Shown here: positions 12,657 through 25,910 of the stretch, in pieces
Layout of the letters: every line of letters begins with the position of its first letter
How positions within the stretch are numbered: position 1 is the stretch's first letter
NCBI RefSeq assembly: GCF_028453695.1
Contig: NC_135774.1
Location: 21,762,001 to 21,826,000 of the forward strand
DNA: 64,000 bases
Origin: Augochlora pura
Taxonomy: Eukaryota > Arthropoda > Insecta > Hymenoptera > Halictidae
Direction: 5' to 3'
Notes under the pieces: generated by a model
Told to the model about the DNA's origin: nothing
Seen by the model: only the letters and a program-made list of their open reading frames with translations
Database searches by the model: none
Made by a program: the position numbers and the translations under genes

Positions 12657-15600
12657 TCTGCGAATCAGAAAAGAAATTATAAAGTTAGAAAAACTTAAGA
12701 ACGAAAATATTTTACTAACACGTATTTCGTGATTCGACACCGAATCTATTATTTTCAAAGTGCGACCAGTACAGTAGAAGCACGATTATCCGGTTTTCCG
12801 ATATCAGAGTCATCCGTTAGCTCAGTTTAAGGCAAATTATGTACAAAACGATTTATTGCACAAATCAATAAAGATAACATCCGGTACTTCAACTGAATAA
12901 CTATTCCGTTATCCACATATTTATATTAATCTACGTAGCCCGGTAATTGCCCGGTATAATTGAAGTTCAGCTGTATGTACGATCTTGGAAAAATTATAAA
13001 GACACTCTTCCTGAGTTTCTAAACGCTATTTCGAACACATTTCTACTTTCTTTTTTACTCGTTTTTGTAAAGTAATATCCGTACGCGGACAGTCGAATTA
13101 CTATTGTTCTTTAAATTACGGATGATAAATTATGCGGATACAAGTTATGCAGGTTCATGTATGTATGTACGTGCGATCATTAGTATTAATTTGTCTATAC
13201 GATACATATACAGTCAATTACTATGCTCATAAGTGTAAATACGAGTAGAAGCAAGGGTATATGGCATAGCGAATTATGCGAACTCGGTACGTGGTTGAGT
13301 GCACGCGTACCGGGCAAATTTTCCGAATCGATTTTCTCGAAAACAGAGCATCGGACAAAAAAGTTGTATTCCACATTTTCTACTCATTTTTTCCCCGTGC
13401 AACTGCTCCCTGCGCCACGCCGCAGCTAATTTCTTATTGGTAATATAAATGAAATATTATAAAGAATTTATACCGGATAATGTTTCCTTTAAAATTATTT
13501 AATAGCCCCGGACAGTAAAAAGTTTCAATACAAGTGTATAAAATCCTTATTGTAATTTTTATTCTCAACATGGTAAGATTTCTAACTGTGTCAGTTTTAG
13601 TAAAATGTGAATTTGTTTAAATGTGGCATACATAATTATAGACTCAAAGTAACTTCTAAATTTTTACTAATATTTAAATAAAAATTGATAAACGAGCTAT
13701 ATTTGTATATTTAGTTCAATGAAAATATAAAAAATGTGAAAGTTGCTTCGACTTTACAATTATTCACACTGCTGTACCTGCAGTTTACTGAATATAAAAA
13801 TACCTATATATTACCTATGTTCTTAATTTAAGCTAATATTTATTCACGTACGCTGAGATCTAATCGTAGTATGCATATTACTTTTACAAGCACAGGTTAT
13901 TATCTGTCTCGTTGTAATTATTTCATTTTGCAATGTGCGTATATCTTCATACAAATAAGTCATTCGTCATCTTCGTTACTAATTACACATTCCGTTGCAC
14001 TAGCGACAGTTACTTAATAACACAGTCGTAAACGTAGAAGTATAATACGAATGCATCATGTGTAAACCAAGATCGCGTTTTGATATACACGTATGGTAAA
14101 TAACAACGACATGCGAGAAACGATAGACATCTTGCTCACCATTGTAGAGAATAATTTATCTGCGGTTGAAATAAAAAGGTCTTTGTTTGCAGGAAATCTA
14201 GATGACTTTTGTCATCGGTTCCTTTATGTCGCAAGTTTTTAAGGTCGCCATTACTTCCTCATTTTAAAAGAGATCGTATTAACGATTTTCGGAATTAAAG
14301 ACTAACATGTTTTTTATCTTAACGAGAAAACTTACAATTTATAATTTTGTATCAGTGAATTGTGAATAATTATGAAATTTGACGATTCGTACGAATTAAT
14401 TTACAACGCTCGAATTCTACGATTAAAGCTTGTCGTTTCATTACAAAATCTTATTTGATAAATTGCTGTTACAGTTGAATTGTTATTTAAACAGTCGAAT
14501 CACTAACCTTTAAAATAGTTGAAGTAATCGCAAGATTGTTGCAAAAGGAAATGAAACAAAATTCAGTGTAACGTGGTAAACCATATTTCTAGCGTGTATC
14601 GTCGCATTACTCTAATTACACGTGACAGTTTGAAATATGAATGTGTAAATTAACAGAGGATGCCTGTTTTCAAAATTTATGAACTCAGTTTAGACACCTC
14701 AGCGATAACTGTGTGCGCAAGTTGAAAAATATATACCTCGTTGATACCGCAAAACAAACCAAGAAAATACTACTTGAGGAATCAGTTTTCCAACAGTTTT
14801 TATGCGTCGCAGCTAAAACACAAATTGGTTCCCTTATCAAATAAAATAAACAAACTTGTATTATTATTATTATTGTTATTGAAAAGATAGTTCCATATAT
14901 ACAATATATAATTTACTTTATAGTATTGATCGAAGATTGGAGCCGAATTTGAATTAAAAGCGTAAATTGCTTATTAAAGGAATTCAACGTATTTTAAAAT
15001 ATGCCGTCGCCTAAAAATGAATTAGGTTATAATTATTGGCTTAGTGCTAAATTAGTCGTCGATCAATCAACGCATACCTATATATACAATGTCTCTAAAG
15101 AGGTTAACATATTCGTAAGGAACTGCAAAAATACAACATATACGGCTTTAATTTAGCGAATTAGAGTCAAAATAAATTATTAATCACAATCGTATACTAA
15201 ACATATTTATAAGCAAGCTTTTTCGTAATAAAGTCAACGAAATTATTAAATATAATATAATATATTTATTTATTATTTAATATTGTAAAAGTTTTGAAAA
15301 TATGACGATTTCCTTTACATTTGTCAATAACAAAATATAAATGAATTGTAAATATTCAATCATTTAGCTTGAACATCTTGTTATTCTAATAATATAATAA
15401 TCGCAAGATTTGGTAAACATGTTTTATTAATTTATTTATATTTTCGTAATAGACCTTCAATGTTCTACAGAAACTTTTAGTAATCCACCTTTAAACAATA
15501 TCTAAATAAGAAAAACTTGACCAATTAGAATGTCAAAAAATTAGAATTCGAACAGCAGTTAGAACGTTTAAATTTTTTGTAGTGTGAAAACGTAAGCTGA

Positions 15601-16419
15601 AATGTTTTTAATTACAATGTGTAGATAGACATTTTCTTGACTTGACTTTAATGATATGAACCGAATGACGAAAAGTAAATTAAACAATTAGTATCACTTT
15701 CAATAAATAGTGACAGTTGAAAGAACCGTTTAAAATGTGATTCTTCTTTTTTTGTTTTATTATATTTCTCTCATCTCGCTCAACGCGACTTAACACATTT
15801 AAAAATATGGGACAATTGAGTTCAAAGTCAAAAACGCTGCTTACAGTGCGCTGCATTAAAATGTGCTATCTGAATCCGCTTTCTTCGCGTGTCAACTTGA
15901 CCGTGTACTTTCTCCTACATTTTTAAAACTCATCCGCTACTCGAGATCTACTTTACTCTTCTAGAACAGGCTTTTTATCTTCTACCTGGCGAAAAGAATC
16001 GCCACGACACAGTTACAACGGAGGCCTTTCATCGAAATGGAGCAATTTTCGTCTAGCAATCGGGCAAATAGATCATTGATCGATTACTAGTTCGTGCCTA
16101 CTTTTTTTTTTCCGGTCACATCAGCATTGAAACTGGAGCACAGAGAAACAAGTTCCAACAGTCCATAACTGCTAAAGTAAATTCTACGACCGATTCTCCC
16201 GAGATTCCCAGACGATGAATTACAGTGAAAAGACAGAGAAAATACTTTCACGAAAGCAGTGACGAACGCAACTTCATTCGAATGGGCACACTGTGCGGAT
16301 TCACCTAATTCCCGAGTAAACTGGAACAATGGTTGCAACGAAAATTAGTTGGTCTCCAATTTTTTCGTTAAACAGAAAAATATTGCTACGAGCGCTGATC
16401 TTATAACGATTGCGCATAA
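12657..16419. other. Intergenic, no gene recognised
   Basis: AT-rich sequence upstream of the carboxypeptidase gene; the first few hundred bases should contain its promoter. Short ORFs (for example near 13223-13429) have no recognisable domain or splice context. No inverted-repeat element was seen. Confidence 0.4.
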
Positions 16420-18380
16420 ATAAAACTGATTATCGACAGATTGCTTTACTTGGTTCGAATATCTCGAATAGAGAAATGCTCGCGTACGAGCCGGATCGTT
16501 CATCCGCGGTTCGACGGTTTTCACTCGAATAGGTGCACTCATCTTTACCGGAGAGCGAGCAGCGATGACGTTTATCGAAAGAAGAATAGTTTACCTGATT
16601 CACTAAAGACGGGCGCAGCCACAGAACACCGGGGAACGAATCAGGCGAATCGATGAGACGCGAGAGATTTGAAAAATCCGCTGAGAAATCGAAGAGCAAG
16701 AACGGGGCGAGGATGGAAGGAAGAAGAGGGGAACAAAAGGATAAAATGGAAAGGAAATAAAACTGGAAGAGAAGGAGAAGGAGGAGGAGGAGGAGGACGA
16801 CGACGACGACGAGGACACGGTCGCGAAGCACGTGGCGGAACGGAACACGAAGGCTACCCTGATTCTTCCTTCAGAGAAATCGTCTCAATGGCATGGTGCA
16901 CTGGTAACAGTCGCAAGGCCGAGGCCGTCTGTCGCGATTGAACACATCGGGATCGGTTTCTTCCTCTGCGGTCACGGTTCGTCGCGCGGTTGTCGCGGGT
17001 TGTTCACGGGCCGAACCGGAAGAAGGATAAGGAAACAGGGGGTTGGAGAAAAGGGAAAAGAAACAAGAAGAAAGGAAGAGCAACGAGACAGATAGAGAGG
17101 GAGAGAGAGAGAGAAAATTTCGTAGTGGTGCACGCGTCGTCGTCGGATAGTGGCGAACGGTTTGCTTCACCTGCGAGAGTAACCCGAGGTGCGTGATACT
17201 GTGAGGAACTTACAAAGAGAAGCGCGAAGTGTGCCGCGCGCTCACTACCACCACCTCCACCACTACTAATGAAAGCCACTTCCTTCGTCACTAGCATCTG
17301 ACGTCTGGTACACGAGCCACCACCACATGTTCCGCGTTTAGTAAATACGCAGTTAACACCATTGCGCCCCTACTACCACCACTTTCGGCAAAACAATGAG
17401 TAACACACGAACGGTGTCATTCTGACCCCTTCTCTTCTTTTCTCTTCTCTTCTTTCCTCCCTCTCTCGCACCACTCGCCGCTCTCCGCTCTTCCTCCTCG
17501 TCGCCCCTGGTCACCACGTCAACTCCTCTTCTTCGCCTCCCCCACCTTCACCAGCACCATCTCTCTCCCCCCCTCTCCATTTCCATCACTCTTTCTCTCT
17601 AACTACATCTCTCTCTCCCTCTCTCTCCCTCTCTCTCGTTCGCTCTCTCGTCCCCTTTGTCTCATCGTTCGCCAAAAATCTCAGGTGTGCATGCACCAGT
17701 GCACGGATATTTCGAAAGTTTTGATTTCCGCTGTTCATGTCCGTCCGGGATCCACCTACGGTGACCGTCCCGGTCCGGCGAGCGTGATAAGCCGGCTGAC
17801 GAATGTGACGAAAAAAAAACAGAGAGAAAAAAAGAGCGATGTCGACCGGTTAACCGGTACAGGAAATCCATTCGTAGACCTACATTTCCGAAAACGTGCC
17901 TCTCCCGGCGCGCACACGCTTTCTTCCTCTTCCTGCAATCCGTTACCACACGCGCTCGCTCGTCCGCTTTGAATATTACGTTGCCGATGGTTGCCTGCCG
18001 CTTTGCCCACCGACGACGATCTTTTACGGTTCACACCGTAAACAGTATTGTACGGGTTTCGATTACCGGTGTTTATGCAACCTCTCGTTTCCGGAGATCC
18101 ATTTACCGCTACTTTGTGGAGATTCCATTTAGCCGCGCCTAGTGCAATGAGCCGGTGATTGTGGTATCAACGTGTCGTGTGCCCAACCGGATGTTCCACT
18201 AGTTCGAGGGGATGCAAATGTAGCTTTCTTGTATTTTCGAGTGTCTTGCACCGAAACGGTCGCGGACGCGGTAGAAGTTATTTATTGGTCCACCGAGTTC
18301 GTCATTGGGGACATACAGTGGAACACGAAAGTATTTGAAAGCGCGTTAAAGTCGACCGGCTTTTGTTCACGTTGAAACAA
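16420..18380. promoter_or_regulatory. GC-rich GAGA/CT-rich island, probable promoter or 5' UTR region
   Basis: A 2-kb block clearly richer in G+C and CpG than its surroundings. The + strand is purine-rich at about 16690-17120, including a GAG/GAC triplet microsatellite near 16768-16812 and a GA run near 17095-17115. It turns pyrimidine-rich at about 17430-17650, with long CTCTCT tracts. GAGA-type repeats are known binding sites of GAGA factor at insect promoters. No ORF here has a recognisable domain, and the many overlapping frames are what GC-rich repeats produce. I infer a TSS or non-coding first exon of a gene whose coding part is elsewhere. Direction is undetermined. Confidence 0.45.
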
Positions 18381-20997
18381 ACGAATTCAATTTTTTGAGA
18401 TTTTAGGAAAACCAGCTTATTTGATGATGCGTAAACGAATTGTCGCAAAGATTGCCGGTGATTGACCCGACCAGGAGAAACGTTTTCAAAACTGGGCCGA
18501 AGAACATTGAATTTTTGAAATGTTAGGAGCATTAGTTAACTAGATAATATGTGAAAAGAAATTATTGAGAATGTCGTTATCGATTACGATGACTTCGCCT
18601 GTACGATTAATAATATTAATATGACTGAGCCTATAATGAGAATGTTAACAGTACCTTTAACGGATCTTAGAATTAAAAACGATTAATTAAATAAACACGG
18701 TAACGAAAATCGCAGTTTTTAATATGTGTGGCTTTTTAGTGCATCAACTAATTTTAATGAAATATTAATATATAAAGGAAAAACCTTCTACAAATGCGTT
18801 TTCGTTATTTTCCAACCGTCTGCACTTTCCGAAAAATTTGTATACATTATTTGGTAAACCAATTCTGCTAACATCCGAAAAAGAGGAAAACTTTAAGCGG
18901 TTTGCTCCAATTTTAAAAAAGTTATTTCTTTCGAAGAGCGCTGAAGTACTTTCGTGGACCACTATGTATGTATATCGATCTCGCATTCGACGTGTTAATA
19001 TTTCGTGAATTGAATTGAATCGACGGCATTGAGATTCCATTTAGGGAAAAAGAGTCGTCTGTAACCCGATTTTAATTTAAACCGCGTGGCATGAAATTAA
19101 TCGACACGTATATATCTGCAACAGAAAATCTAATTCAGAGCAAAGGTTTGCTTTTGCGTTCAATTCACTCGAACAGTGTACAAAAGGGTATCCTTTTATT
19201 AAATTCGTGATTGCAGCATCGTGTAATTAGTGCAATATGCATATAAATAGAATGCGAAATTTATGCATTTATGACAAAAATACGTGCGAGTAGTTTAAAA
19301 CAGTGAACAAATGATTAAAGTACAATTATGGCTCTGGCTTGATGCGTCAAATTTTTATTTTACAGAATAGTCTGCGATCTGTAATAAATTTACAGGTGTC
19401 ATGGTCAACTATGTACCTTTAATTGGTATTCGGTCTAATGATTACACAGGTTCTAACGAGTAGAATTCGTGTCGTTCATTGGAAATGAATTAAAGAACGA
19501 ATGAAACGCGATCGGCAATAATAATATCTAAGATTTAAAAGATTACTATAACTTGTTCATTATTCAGTAATTTGGGAAAACCAGGTAGAAATATGTCGGT
19601 AACGAAACGAAGTACTTACATAATTTGATATCGTCCATTTACCTGGTCTTCTCACGTTCCAAATATTTCTTCCACTTTCATTTAAATCTTTCGCGGACCA
19701 GTATTTCATTTTCGTAAGTAGGCGAGCCACTTTTTATTTAAACATTTTAAACGGCGCTACGTTTAAAATCTCGGACTAAACATTTTTTGCGTGCACGTGA
19801 TCGCATATGTACAGAGGGAACTCTGGCGTTAAATGGGAAACCCACTTTGCAAAATATGAAAAAAAAAAAAAAGAACACAGCATACGAGAAGTAGTTTCCC
19901 GTAAATAATAGCGCCACACGAATGTGAGAGAGAAAGTAAGTGGAGCAAAATAATCGATGCGTCGTTCGAAATTTTCAATTCAGCGAAAGTCTGCTTGACA
20001 TTTTTATTGTAAATTTGAAAATCGTCAGAAAATCGTATCGAAGTAATTTTTCATATTCGCCCATGTGCACACGTGTAAACAGTATATCTTTTTTAGTACC
20101 TTTTATTTGCTGGATTATGTGAAAACATTCAGATTTCTCTTTAAATAGTTAGTAAAGCGTGGACCTTTATGCAACATAAAAATTATCCAAATTAATTATA
20201 AGAAATACAAGTTAAATGAAAGTATCTTTCCTTTTTCAATAATGGTAATAAGTTTTAATAGTGATAGTAGTATTAACAATAAGTTAAAATGCTTCGAATG
20301 TCATTATAGTTTTATATATAATCTATTCATTTTTATTATCATAGGTGCATAAAACCACAGTATATTAATTCCTAATTTATTGGAGGTATTAAAGTCAAAT
20401 ATTCAGTCTTTGCTTTCATTTCTAATATCATTTTGAGACCAGTGAAAACTCCTAGACACATACTCTATTGATTTTTATTAACAATTATTGAGAACGAAGA
20501 ATTGTCTTTAAATCCTTTCAGTTTCCAATTGAAAACATTATTAATGGAAATTTATATGAATGAATCCATTTAAACAGGATTTGTAGCGAATTAATAAGCA
20601 TTCAATTGAACATATTTGACTTGTAAACATAATGCCTTCCGAGCAAAAATCAGTGCACCATTGTTTAAAAACTTCTAAAGAATTCTATACGATTCGAATA
20701 TATTCGCGGTGATGAAACGACAGAATTTACATTGATAATAAATACCGCAGTTTACATAAAGTTGACGCTTTTCCTTAAAAATAAGCGACGGTTCATCAAT
20801 AACCTGATAGGGGGGAGGTATTGATAAAACTTGTCATTAGCGACTAGATAACGCTGGAACTGTTCTATTCGACAAACCTTCTATTCGCTCCATAATATTC
20901 CCAGATAATGAGCTCGCTACGAAATGACTAAAATCATCAGGACCCCTTTAGCGTGAATCGATAGTTAGTATGTCGACGATGGTATTATCATATTGTT
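18381..20997. other. Intergenic, no gene recognised
   Basis: AT-rich sequence with only short ORFs lacking recognisable features. It could be intronic to a gene starting in the GC-rich block upstream, but nothing in the sequence proves this. Confidence 0.35.
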
Positions 20998-21025
20998 GTG
21001 ACACGTACGGGAGTGTCGTTAAGGA

Positions 21026-21325
21026 GGGGGGCGGGGGGGGGGGGGGGAGAGAATCTAAAAATTGATGGTTCGGAATATGAGGAAGGCATTACCTTCGAAG
21101 CAGCCCTTGTACACGTTCCAAGAGCTATCGAGACCAGTGTCCTACTAGCAGTGCTTTACCAAGTAACAGATCATACTCTCTTGGATGGATCGTTGAACCC
21201 TGTAGTGTGGAACGTGTTTGAAAAAAAATTCCAGTCAGAAGTGTGTCACAGCGATGTATGACTAGTTGTAGAGAGTGGAACTGGGGGAAAATGGGGGGAG
21301 GGAGGGAGGGAGGGGGTGCGGTGGT
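21026..21325 (+). repeat. G-rich patch with poly-G and G-quadruplex-like runs
   Basis: A 15-base G run at 21033-21047 is followed at about 21281-21316 by repeated GGGAGGGAGGG units, enough G-tracts for a quadruplex on the + strand. The short ORFs across it have no recognisable domain. Long homopolymers are error-prone in assemblies. Confidence 0.6.
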
Positions 21326-21429
21326 GATGGCAAGGGAAACAGAGTGGGGAGATTGGAGAAGAGAACTTCTCACGGTCGATGATCTACCTTGAGATGACCA
21401 CGGGACCTCATTCTTAAAGGTCACCGGAT

Positions 21430-23473
21430 ATTTTCAGATTCTAATTTTAACGTACTTAGTGATACATATTTAACTTTCCCGACTGCAATTTCAGAGCATT
21501 AATGGAAATCAGTGCAGACACTACGTATTCTTGTAAAAATATCGCCGATCGATCGCCCGGCTACCGGCGAAGAGATATAACGAATCAGAAAAGATGCTGA
21601 CTAACCCGGCGGTTCGAAATTGTTCTGTCGAACCGTACGATCGTATTGTTTGTCGAATTATGGGTCGGTGATGAACGGTATTTTCGGCGGTCAAACAAAA
21701 TTCTAAATTCAACGATGCATGCAATTCTAATCGCGATATCTCGAGAATTTTAGTTTATTAGCTTGAGAATCGTCGATACATTGAAATTATTGTAACAATT
21801 TGATACATTTTTGCAGAGCTGTAAGAGCTTACATAGACTGCGGATTTTAGAAGATATAAATGTTAGAAGAAAAAGTTAAAAAATATTTTTTAACCATGAA
21901 TAAAAAAGGAACATTGTTACACTCTGGCTATTCTTCTTTGACAGCTATATTTAATAAAGTATTTAATGATGTGGTAGATACTATAGTACAATATAAGAGA
22001 ATAAGTGCAGTATAATTAACTTAACTTTATTTATTTGAGAATTTAATTACCTTCATTTTATTGTTATTATTTAGTATTACTAGTTCATTAAGTGTGCTAA
22101 TTTGTTAAGATACTAATCGATTGAATATAATAATTTGTTAAATATACGGAAACGTAGATTCTTGCTTTCGGTGCTTTCGGTAATGTGTGCCTTTCGGCGA
22201 ACAACTGCGCCGTGTAATTTACATGTATGTACGCATTTAGCGACATAAGGTCGAGCTATCGTAAGACAGTGATTGAGTTGTAGACGGATCTGACAGTCAC
22301 GCGCACCCCGGTCTAGAGCCCGGGGGTCTCTATACTAACTCCCGCGCTCATAGTTAACGATATGCACATGTTAATCCACTGTAAAATGAGGGATGCCGAA
22401 CGCAAAGGATCGTACGCTATCAATTTCTCACCGATGTATAAGACAATTCCGTATTCCGATTACCCTGTTTAGCGCAACGACTTGTTACTAATTGGGAAGA
22501 ATATAGTATTTTTATGGTATAGAAGACCGGAGAAACGAAGGCCCGCAGTATTTCTCAAGCACATCCATTTAAATAGTACAGGGTTGTCCACTTAACACGG
22601 AAACCTTGCGTGCGAGAACAAGTGCGAATAGCAACAGGGTGACAAGGAGGGATACCAACGCCACGTTCATCGGAGTCCCGAGACTTTTTAACCGGGGACT
22701 CGAAGTAACAGTCATTTGAACAATTTTGGTATACAAAATCAATTTTTATTCGAATATTTTGATTCAAGTTATAGATATTATGAAATGTACAAAAAATTGT
22801 TTAAAAAAGCTAAGCGATTAAAAGACTCCAGTTTTTGGATACGAAATGTAATCGGAAATGTCTCTCGTTGCTAGTAATTGAGATAGTTATTGATAATGGA
22901 AATTCTACTCCGGACATTTATAATAATTTTCGGCGATGGAAATTTATTGGAGTTACTCGTGACAGTTATCGATGATTATCGAAAAACTTAATTATAGTTT
23001 TAAATAGAGACGTTTTAACCCTTTTCGTGTAATAACATTTATTAAATATCATAAATTAACATATGTTATTATATAACGTATCGTTAGTCTCCTTTCCACC
23101 AAAATTAGATTTTCAGTTGATCGCCGATGAATTTATATATGCTATACTATTATTTGTTATTTTTGCTATTATTTTTGTAAGCAAGTATTTGTGACAGTAT
23201 ATTATTTTTTCTTTTTTCTTTTTTCTTTCCCTGTTATCGTTCTGTATGCATAGCACCCGCGTGTCTATGATTTCACCAATGAGTATGTTTACACACGAAG
23301 GAGTGATACATAGCAATGCGATCACTCTTATCGTTTAACTGTTTATTGGCGCACGTTGGTACCGCAATTGTGTTCAATCATACTGGTACTTGCAATCTAA
23401 AAGGGTAGTGTTCTCATTATGTTGGAACGCTGCTAAAGCCGTTATAGAAATTTTCGTCAAACACTCTATACTA
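21430..23473. other. Intergenic, no gene recognised
   Basis: Mostly AT-rich, with a GC-richer patch near 22150-22350 and another near 22600-22700. Neither contains a recognisable coding domain or RNA gene. Confidence 0.35.
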
Positions 23474-23958
23474 TTAACCCCTTATCGTACTTTGACAAGT
23501 CCGACTCGCGATGGAAATTACTAGTAATAAATTATTAAGTATGGATGTTATTCTCTCCTTAAAATTGGAATAATATTGTAATCCTTTGTTATTAATATTT
23601 AACCCTTTGCACTCCGTTGTCTTCTCTCAGGGGACATCGTAATTCTACTATATGACTAAACATTAAAGTTTATTAGCGATTTGCAACTATTCCTTGATGT
23701 CTACAAATTCATATAAATCAAATGTTATTATAATAATATTATATATACATATACATATATAACGTATACTATATAATAATATAAATGTTCATAAGTACTG
23801 GTAGGTAACATCCATGATGGCGCGGAGTGCAAAGGGTTAAACATTCTAGTAAATTCAGGCACGGAATAAACATTAATGTTCTGTCCTTTCTAAGAAATAT
23901 TAATTGAAAAATTCCTAATCGCAATGACTGTGAAGAAAATGGTACGGCAAGGGGTTAA
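23474..23958. mobile_element. piggyBac-type MITE (family 2) split by a nested MITE
   Basis: The outer element runs from TTAACCCCTTATCGTAC to GTACGGCAAGGGGTTAA. The TTAA ends plus inner CCCC match the piggyBac signature (TTAA target duplication, termini starting CCC). It is interrupted at 23599-23840 by another MITE; removing that leaves about 243 bp, close to the 251-bp intact copy at 52267-52517. Confidence 0.75.
23599..23840. mobile_element. piggyBac-type MITE (family 1), nested copy
   Basis: Begins TTAACCCTTTGCACTC and ends GGAGTGCAAAGGGTTAA, 242 bp. No coding capacity. It lies inside the family 2 element at 23474-23958, so it inserted later. Confidence 0.8.
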
Positions 23959-24142
23959 CGAAACAATCAAAAACTGTAATAGATCTTCGTATAATACGAA
24001 GTCATTTGGCGCAGACTTAGCCTGCTTTGATTAGCGATGTTAAAAATTACCAATGGCTCAGTAAATACATCAAATTTTAAATAATTTATGCCGAATTTTA
24101 TTATATTTTCAAGTGAGACCCAATGTTTCTTATCGATATCAT

Positions 24143-24391
24143 TTAACACTTTGCATTCGGAGTCATTTCAACTGTAAATCTGAAATTATTTTTTTGGCTT
24201 AAAGTAATTCCATTTTGTATAACAAAGTGCATTCGATTCACATGCAATTGAGTCACGCGACTCGTATAAAAATTAGAATTTTAACAATTTCTTAAATCTA
24301 AAATTTGGTGATATCTATGAAAATAATTTTGAAACGTGGTGCAACAATTTTAATGGCACCGCAGAGTCGCCGCTGGAGTGCAAAGGGTTAA
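24143..24391. mobile_element. piggyBac-type MITE (family 1)
   Basis: TTAACACTTTGCATTCGG on the left and GGAGTGCAAAGGGTTAA on the right, 249 bp. It contains the family's inner motifs 'catttcaactgtaaatctg' and 'gcaccgcagagtcgcc'. Confidence 0.75.
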
Positions 24392-25910
24392 ATCAATTTT
24401 CTATTCGCGATACAAAAAGAATTCGATGTCAATTCGTGTCCAAAAGTATTTCTGAACAATTTTAAATCCATAGTTATACAAGAAAATTTCGGTTAATAAT
24501 GTATGCAAGTATGTAATATTGATGAATTTATATGTCAATCACTTCTCCATGAAAAATTATTAAAGCAGTTTTGTAGATTTTCCATACAATAGTTTAAAAA
24601 AAATCGCGGCGGCAGATGGTGATTTTTTTAATAAAACTTATAGCCGTTCAAGAGTTAAATAGTTAACAGTTCTTTATTATAAAGCTTTTATAAAATTCGA
24701 TTCAGAACTGGTAAATACACGATATAATTCCGAGAAAGTCTAGTAATTACAGTGTAGTATACATAATAATTATTGTGGAATCGACGAAACGAATAAAAAT
24801 GATTGAAAGAAAGTTGCGATTTCGGCTAAAAAATAAATAAAAGAAGTTACATAATGTGACTTTCAAAATACCACAAGTATACGCGGAATTTCTACTGAAA
24901 GTTATATATGTTCGTTAATGAAGAAGCGATCATGATATTTATATAAAACTACTTTACATTATCAATGAATCTAATTTTATTATTTTTTTTGCATTGTATG
25001 AATAAGATGAATAAATGTCCAGGTTACACTTATAAAATGAAGTACCTTTTATTAAGCGCGAGAATGGAAATCTAAGAATTTTATTACTATTATTGTTAAC
25101 TATTTCTTTTCTATCTTATTTATATTTATATTACATATAATTTATATTAATTACATAAAATTGTTGTTGAACGACATAAACTATTAAATTAATAAAAAAA
25201 ACAATGAAATTGTATTTTTGTAAATGTGCATTAAGCTTGCTTGTTTTAGCAAGTTCCAGACTTGAATGAACTTGAATGAGTAATAGCATTTGTAGTTCTA
25301 TCCAGTAAGCGCATAAGTGGTAAGAGTTTACTTTTCACCTGTGGCCACGTGTGTCGCGTGTTCCCATCGCCGCACACACCGTGTAGTACATAAGAACCTG
25401 CAGTAACGAGGTCATTTCGCAATTTCGAGTCTGCCTTTCGGGCGCAGTCATAATCGTACGAATTCTTGGCCATACACACCACGGAACCCCGAACTTCGAT
25501 GGTCTTTACCAATAGTCCGGTGAAAGTGTTACGTGATTTGTATAATTCGCAGGAATCGGAATCCCACAGTTTAACACAACTGCTGCTTTAGAGAGAACGT
25601 ATACTTCTCTCATCTAAGCCACCAAATCATCCAAATAATGTACCGCAACAGTCCACGCTTCCGAACAAAACTATTCCATTGAATTCGTTCGTGAAGTATC
25701 GCATTCGTGAAATGGCAACGGGACAATTCGAAGTCAATCTCGTCGCTGGGGAAAATTGACAAATGTATACTTTCCAAAAACAGATTATGGAATAATTTAA
25801 ATTCTATAAAAAAAAGTGCGAAACATTTTAGTGCATTCAAGTGGAATAATCACAGATATCAGTGAATAAATAAAGTGTATTTTAATAAAAAGTCATTCAG
25901 TGAACCGACA
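24392..25910. other. Region upstream of the P450 gene
   Basis: Mostly AT-rich; a GC-richer patch at about 25300-25620 may be promoter or 5' UTR of the P450 starting at 25911. An ORF on the minus strand at 25246-25512 shows no recognisable domain. No core promoter motif was confidently seen. Confidence 0.35.

Noticed and set aside
16430..17297. Several overlapping ORFs rich in Ser, Leu, Gly or Arg
   Set aside because: Translations of GAG/GA/CT repeats in all frames; no domain, no consistent splice borders.
17662..18132. Overlapping ORFs on both strands in the GC-rich block
   Set aside because: GC-rich sequence lowers stop frequency; the proteins show no recognisable motif.
25246..25512. Minus-strand ORF of 88 codons upstream of the P450
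   Set aside because: Looks protein-like in composition, but no family, partner exon or promoter could be recognised; could equally be P450 5' UTR.
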